Source: CAVVIG01 sp050249955 (GTDB taxonomy: Bacteria > Acidobacteriota > Vicinamibacteria > Vicinamibacterales > CAVVIG01). Taken from it: 64,000 nt of DNA. Positions within the stretch are counted from its first letter, which is position 1. The number at the start of each line of letters is the position of its first letter. A program made the position numbers and the translations under genes. Below the pieces are notes generated by a model that was given only the letters and a program-made list of their open reading frames with translations, was not told the origin of the DNA and did not search any database. Below are positions 61,121 through 64,000 of this stretch, one piece after another. Location: contig JBFWPN010000017.1 of assembly GCA_050249955.1 (NCBI GenBank), positions 17,338-81,337 on the forward strand, given 5' to 3'.

Positions 61121-61528
61121 TCAGTCGGCGGATGGAGTGAACTGGAGCGCGGTGCCGTTCATGCAGAAGCGGAGACCGGTGGGCATGGGGCCGTCGGGAA
61201 AGACGTGTCCGAGGTGCCCGCCGCAGCGAGCGCAGTGGACCTCAGTTCGGACCATGAAGTGGGTGCGATCTTCCCGGGTGGCGACCGCGCTCCCGAGCGG
61301 GGCGAAGAAGCTGGGCCATCCGCTGCAGCTCTCGTATTTGGTGGATGCGTCGAACAGCGGTTGTCCGCATCCGGCGCAGGCGAAGGTCCCCGGGCGCTTC
61401 TCTTCATTGAGGGGGCTGGTGCCCGGGCGCTCTGTGCCGTGCTGCCGCAGCACTCGGTACTGCTCGGGGGTCAGTTCGCTCGCCCATTCGGCGTCGGTTT
61501 TCTGGACCGGGAAGATCTCCTCGCTCAT
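61121..61528 (-). CDS. msrB: Peptide-methionine (R)-S-oxide reductase
   Basis: This 135-aa selenium-free enzyme repairs R-form methionine sulfoxide. Zinc-binding Cys pairs are CAGCG and CARCG, the catalytic Cys is in RFCMNG, and the typical YEVLR-like segment is YRVLRQHGTE. CSGWPSF is the conserved binding loop. It is first in the msrB-msrA transcript, and a TAGACT hexamer lies 6 nt before its ATG. It is divergent from the photolyase gene. Confidence 0.96.
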   Translation of the reverse strand: MSEEIFPVQKTDAEWASELTPEQYRVLRQHGTERPGTSPLNEEKRPGTFACAGCGQPLFDASTKYESCSGWPSFFAPLGSAVATREDRTHFMVRTEVHCARCGGHLGHVFPDGPMPTGLRFCMNGTALQFTPSAD

Positions 61529-61548
61529 ATTGTGAGTCTAACCTTTTG

Positions 61549-63045
61549 ATGCTTCCCCTTCCCGAAGGTTCCCCAGGCGGAGTTCCGCCTGCTCGCGTCC
61601 GGTCTGTGAACGACGCCCCCGTCCGGCCGGATGGGGTATTCGTTCTCTACTGGATGATCGCCTCGAGGCGTCCGCACTACAACTTCGCGCTCGACAGGGC
61701 CGTGGAGTGGTGTGTGCGGCTGGGCCGTCCGCTCGTCGTGCTCGAGGCGCTCAGGGTGGATTACCCCTTCGCCTCTGACAGGTTGCACCGGTTCGTGATC
61801 GACGGGATGCGGGACAATGCGGCCGCTTTCTCGGGGTCGAACGCGCTCTACTTTCCCTATGTTGAACCTCGACCGGGAGCCGCGCGCGGGCTCTTGCGGC
61901 ACCTGGCGAGGGAAGCCTGCGTGGTCGTGACGGACGACTATCCCTGCTTCTTCCTGCCGGCAGCGGTGGAGTCGGCGGGCACGCAGGTCGGTGTGCGTCT
62001 CGAGGCGGTGGACAGCAATGGCCTCCTCCCGCTCTCGGTCCTGCCTCAGGCCTATCCAGCGGCGGTTCACCATCGACGGTTCATGCAGCGCGTGTTTCGG
62101 GAGCACGTCGTAGCCTTCCCGGAGCGGGCGCCACTGGATCGGCTGCCGAGCCTGCGCGCGTCGTTGCCGGCGGGTACCGTTGAGGCGTGGTCTCCGGCTT
62201 CTCGGGAGCTGCTTGCCGGTTCGCCTTCCGAACTCGCCTCTCTCCCTCTGGACCACGACGTTCACTCGGTCAGCCTTGTGGGGGGATGCCGTGCCGGCTC
62301 GGCGGCGCTCGGCGACTTCGTCGAGCGCCGTCTTTCCGTGTACCACGACGCACACAACCATCCCGATGACCATGGCACCAGTCGACTCTCGCCTTACCTG
62401 CACTTCGGGCACGTGTCGCCGCACCAGGTATTCGATGCCGTGATGCGGCAGGAGCGCTGGACTGTCGGCCGGCTGGCGGCGAGGCCATCTGGCGCTCGGG
62501 AGGGCTGGTGGGGTGTTGGTCCTGGTGCCGAGGCTTTCCTCGACCAGCTGGTGGTGTGGAGGGAGCTCGGGTTCGCGGCGTGCGCGAAGCACCCTGACGA
62601 CTACGACCGCTTTGAGGGCCTGCCCGGGTGGGCTCAGGAGACTCTGATCCGCCATGCGGCCGACGAACGCCCTGTTCTCTACGATCTGGGCACGCTCGAG
62701 CGGGCGGAAACGCACGACCCGATCTGGAATGCGGCACAGCGCGAGATGCTCCGCGATGGCTGGATGCACAACTACATGCGGATGTTGTGGGGGAAGAAGA
62801 TCCTCGAGTGGAGCCCCACGCCGCAGGAGGCGCTTTCCCGGATGAAGGCGCTGATGGATCGCTGGGCCCTCGACGCCCGCGATCCGAATTCCTACACCGG
62901 CTATCTCTGGACCCTCGGCAAGTACGATCGGCCCTGGCCCGAGCGGCCCATCTTCGGCACGGTCCGGTACATGTCGTCGGACAGCGCCGCGCGCAAGCTG
63001 CGCATCAAGGCGTACGTCGCGAGCGCACAGCCGGGGCTCTTCTAG
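61549..63045 (+). CDS. phrB: Deoxyribodipyrimidine photolyase, class II
   Basis: This 498-aa FAD enzyme uses blue light to repair cyclobutane pyrimidine dimers. FVLYWMIASRRPHYNFALDRA is the class II N-terminus (first 20 shown as FVLYWMIASRRPHYNFALDR). The FAD-binding part has LSPYLHFGHVSPHQV, MHNYMRMLWGKKILEW and DPNSYTGYLWTLG, followed by RYMSS. A TTG just before the ATG at 61549 is possible but less likely. A long hairpin follows directly after the stop. Confidence 0.93.
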   Translation: MLPLPEGSPGGVPPARVRSVNDAPVRPDGVFVLYWMIASRRPHYNFALDRAVEWCVRLGRPLVVLEALRVDYPFASDRLHRFVIDGMRDNAAAFSGSNALYFPYVEPRPGAARGLLRHLAREACVVVTDDYPCFFLPAAVESAGTQVGVRLEAVDSNGLLPLSVLPQAYPAAVHHRRFMQRVFREHVVAFPERAPLDRLPSLRASLPAGTVEAWSPASRELLAGSPSELASLPLDHDVHSVSLVGGCRAGSAALGDFVERRLSVYHDAHNHPDDHGTSRLSPYLHFGHVSPHQVFDAVMRQERWTVGRLAARPSGAREGWWGVGPGAEAFLDQLVVWRELGFAACAKHPDDYDRFEGLPGWAQETLIRHAADERPVLYDLGTLERAETHDPIWNAAQREMLRDGWMHNYMRMLWGKKILEWSPTPQEALSRMKALMDRWALDARDPNSYTGYLWTLGKYDRPWPERPIFGTVRYMSSDSAARKLRIKAYVASAQPGLF

Positions 63046-63104
63046 GAGGCGGGTTCGCGTGCGAACGGGACGGCGCACGCCGGCCCGTTTCGCGCGCCGC
63101 CTCC
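63045..63104 (+). terminator. Long GC-rich imperfect hairpin after the photolyase gene
   Basis: GGAGGCGG...GCGAACGGG and CCCGTTTCGC...CCGCCTCC form long imperfect arms around a short GC loop. It begins at the stop codon. There is no T-tract, so factor-independent termination is uncertain; it may be an RNA end-protecting hairpin. Confidence 0.5.
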
Positions 63105-63144
63105 CTCGGTTCATGCCTGGCGCTCATCCGAATGTCGCCACAAA

Positions 63145-63182
63145 TGAAAAAAGGCTCGTGAGTCAGAAACTCACGAGCCTTT
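63145..63182 (-). terminator. rRNA operon terminator
   Basis: GGCTCGTGAGT-5 nt-ACTCACGAGCC is a perfect 11-bp stem followed on the minus strand by TTTTTT. It lies just downstream of 5S and would terminate the rRNA transcript. A run of A on the other side gives a weaker rightward version. Confidence 0.85.
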
Positions 63183-63190
63183 GTGAATAA

Positions 63191-63308
<118 letters not shown>

Positions 63309-63584
63309 AAGTGGTCGCGGGTGATGAACCCGCTATATTGTGTGCCTGGGGTCCCCGCCTTCGCGCTTGAAGGCGCTTCGGGGTGACCGACCTATTCATC
63401 GGCCGGCCACGACGTAGCTCGCAGAGCGAGCGGAGTCGGAGTCGTCCCAGACAATTTCAAAAGAGCCTGCCCGATGTCACCAACGGGCCCGCCATCAACC
63501 TGGCGGAACAACTGAACATCCTGCAAACGGTAGTTTTGACCGATTCACTTCACGCAGCGGTTTCGCGCGTGCATAGAACGATTT
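63309..63584 (-). other. 23S-5S intergenic spacer
   Basis: This is 276 bases with no tRNA that I can fold. A run of short GC hairpins (such as GAAGGCGCTTC) and an AT-rich part next to 23S may be processing stems. Nothing else is recognisable. Confidence 0.6.

Positions 63585-64000
<416 letters not shown>

Noticed and set aside
63309..63584. tRNA in the 23S-5S spacer
   Set aside because: I could not fold any cloverleaf or find a T-arm consensus.

Overview
The window is high-GC bacterial chromosome with tightly packed genes, many joined by 4-bp ATGA or GTGA overlaps. It carries c-di-AMP, Ruv, queuosine and Msr housekeeping genes, DUF5916 and DUF4112 proteins, a GldA/F/G-like ABC system and a small microcompartment operon with three vertex-protein genes. 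This mix is what I would expect from an Acidobacteriota genome, possibly Vicinamibacteria, but that is inference and no 16S sequence lies inside the window. I see no insertion sequence, integrase, phage gene or CRISPR array. No gene-free stretch exceeds 300 bases.

Layout, left to right. 0-3 kb: a Zn/Cd/Pb-exporting P-type ATPase with its SmtB-like repressor, then a 1-Cys-type peroxiredoxin. 3.2-9.4 kb (+): a GldA/GldF/GldG-like ABC system, a DUF4340 protein and a PBP4-type lipoprotein carboxypeptidase. 9.4-13.7 kb (-): a degenerate trypsin-like protein, an AlaX-type editing hydrolase, queC and queE. 13.7-15.9 kb (+): a DUF72 protein and a membrane diguanylate cyclase. 15.9-18.2 kb (-): a cyclophilin, endonuclease III and a D-2-hydroxyacid dehydrogenase. 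18.3-21.7 kb (-): the microcompartment operon. Its reading order is TPR protein, YHS-like membrane protein, class II aldolase, BMC-H shell protein, three EutN/CcmL vertex proteins and an 81-residue Cys-rich protein. It is threaded with unusual 7-bp repeats. 21.8-26.7 kb: an exported epoxide-hydrolase-like protein, a Tat-exported PLP aminotransferase and a DUF5916 outer-membrane protein.

26.7-37.2 kb (-): pdxJ, glmM, cdaR, cdaA, folP, ftsH and tilS form one compact block for c-di-AMP, cell wall, folate and proteostasis. Upstream of it lie a CAU tRNA, a deoxyhypusine-synthase-like protein and queA. 37.3-39.4 kb (+): a thioredoxin-reductase-like flavoprotein and an AI-2E-family transporter. 39.4-46.3 kb (-): a stand-alone LigD-type polymerase domain, two little-known proteins, fabH, ruvB, ruvA, ruvC, yebC and a methyltransferase.

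46.4-55 kb: a surface-polysaccharide locus. It has an ABC exporter pair, a GT2 with a coiled-coil tail, a three-domain protein (GT2-like, methyltransferase, NodB deacetylase) and a GT4-GT2 fusion. 55-63 kb: a SpoU-type RNA methyltransferase, a HupE-like membrane protein coupled to a metallo-beta-lactamase-fold hydrolase, hrpB, msrA, msrB and a class II photolyase. The window ends in the 3' part of a leftward rRNA operon: a strong terminator, 5S, a spacer and the 3' end of 23S.

The most interesting region is the microcompartment operon. It has a complete minimal shell set and an aldolase with a C-terminal encapsulation-peptide-like helix. It also has a small Cys-cluster protein with an N-terminal helix of the same kind. 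No aldehyde dehydrogenase, PduL or alcohol dehydrogenase is nearby. Several genes also have a -10-like hexamer only 6-14 nt before the start codon, suggesting leaderless transcripts.
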